Source: Moraxellaceae bacterium (GTDB lineage: Bacteria; Pseudomonadota; Gammaproteobacteria; Pseudomonadales; Moraxellaceae). From it: a stretch of 6,121 nt of DNA. The translations under genes and the position numbers were made by a program. Shown one piece after another: positions 6,078 to 6,121 of the stretch (the first letter of the stretch is position 1; every line of letters begins with the position of its first letter). The stretch spans positions 1 to 6,121 of the forward strand of contig JAJNDL010000084.1 of assembly GCA_021156385.1 (NCBI GenBank), in the 5' to 3' direction. The notes under the pieces were generated by a model that was not told where the DNA came from, made no database searches, and was given only the letters and a program-made list of their open reading frames with translations.

Positions 6078-6093
6078 TCACCGCGCAAAAAAA

Positions 6094-6121
6094 TCAGGCG
6101 ACGTCGAGCTCGAGCTGCAGT
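6094..6121 (-). CDS. C-terminal end of a gene running in from beyond the window
   Basis: On the minus strand the visible codons read LQLELDVA followed by TGA (6094-6096). Only eight residues are in view, so no product can be named. The support is indirect: the strong minus-strand terminator just downstream needs a gene in this place and direction, and this frame ends at a suitable distance. Confidence 0.45.

Noticed and set aside
5815..6081. An 88-codon minus-strand open frame over the 58-residue gene
   Set aside because: It starts inside the terminator repeat, has no clear ribosome binding site, and its Cys/Pro/Arg-rich translation looks like shadow.

Overview
The window is high-GC DNA with tightly packed genes. 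It looks like a gammaproteobacterium, most plausibly a xanthomonad or a close relative. The pointers are a short FeoB of about 612 residues, a feoA-feoB-small Cys-rich gene order with stop/start overlaps, and a proteobacterial AsmA-family protein. The assignment is inference from gene content; no rRNA or other marker gene is present.

From the left, an asmA-family gene occupies 55-2589 on the minus strand and ends at a clear intrinsic terminator (16-46). Between it and the next gene lies about 130 bp (2590-2718) with a candidate asmA promoter and two mutually exclusive inverted repeats. Next comes a minus-strand ferrous iron uptake operon: feoA (4838-5077), feoB (3003-4841) and a small membrane protein with a Cys cluster (2719-3006). 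Both junctions are 4-base overlaps (ATGA and GTGA), so the three genes are probably translationally coupled. The operon promoter (TTGACA, 17 bp, GAGAAT) has its -10 buried in a strong Fur box, so the module should be shut off when iron is plentiful.

Divergent from feo on the plus strand is a PRC-barrel lipoprotein gene (5332-5793). Forty-three bases later comes a very basic 58-residue protein (5837-6013) with a strong ribosome binding site. The intergenic region 5078-5331 holds no gene but is rich in short palindromes.

At the right edge, a minus-strand gene enters from outside the window. Only its last eight codons and stop are visible (6094-6121). It is followed by an intrinsic terminator (6041-6067) nested inside a perfect 10-bp inverted repeat.

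Functionally, the centre is Fe(II) import: FeoB is the inner-membrane GTP-dependent transporter, FeoA its small cytosolic partner, and the Cys-rich protein a likely accessory. AsmA and the PRC-barrel lipoprotein concern the envelope and show no direct link to iron. No mobile element, CRISPR array, tRNA or rRNA was seen. The most interesting items are the third feo gene, the promoter architecture, the basic 58-residue protein and the nested terminator.
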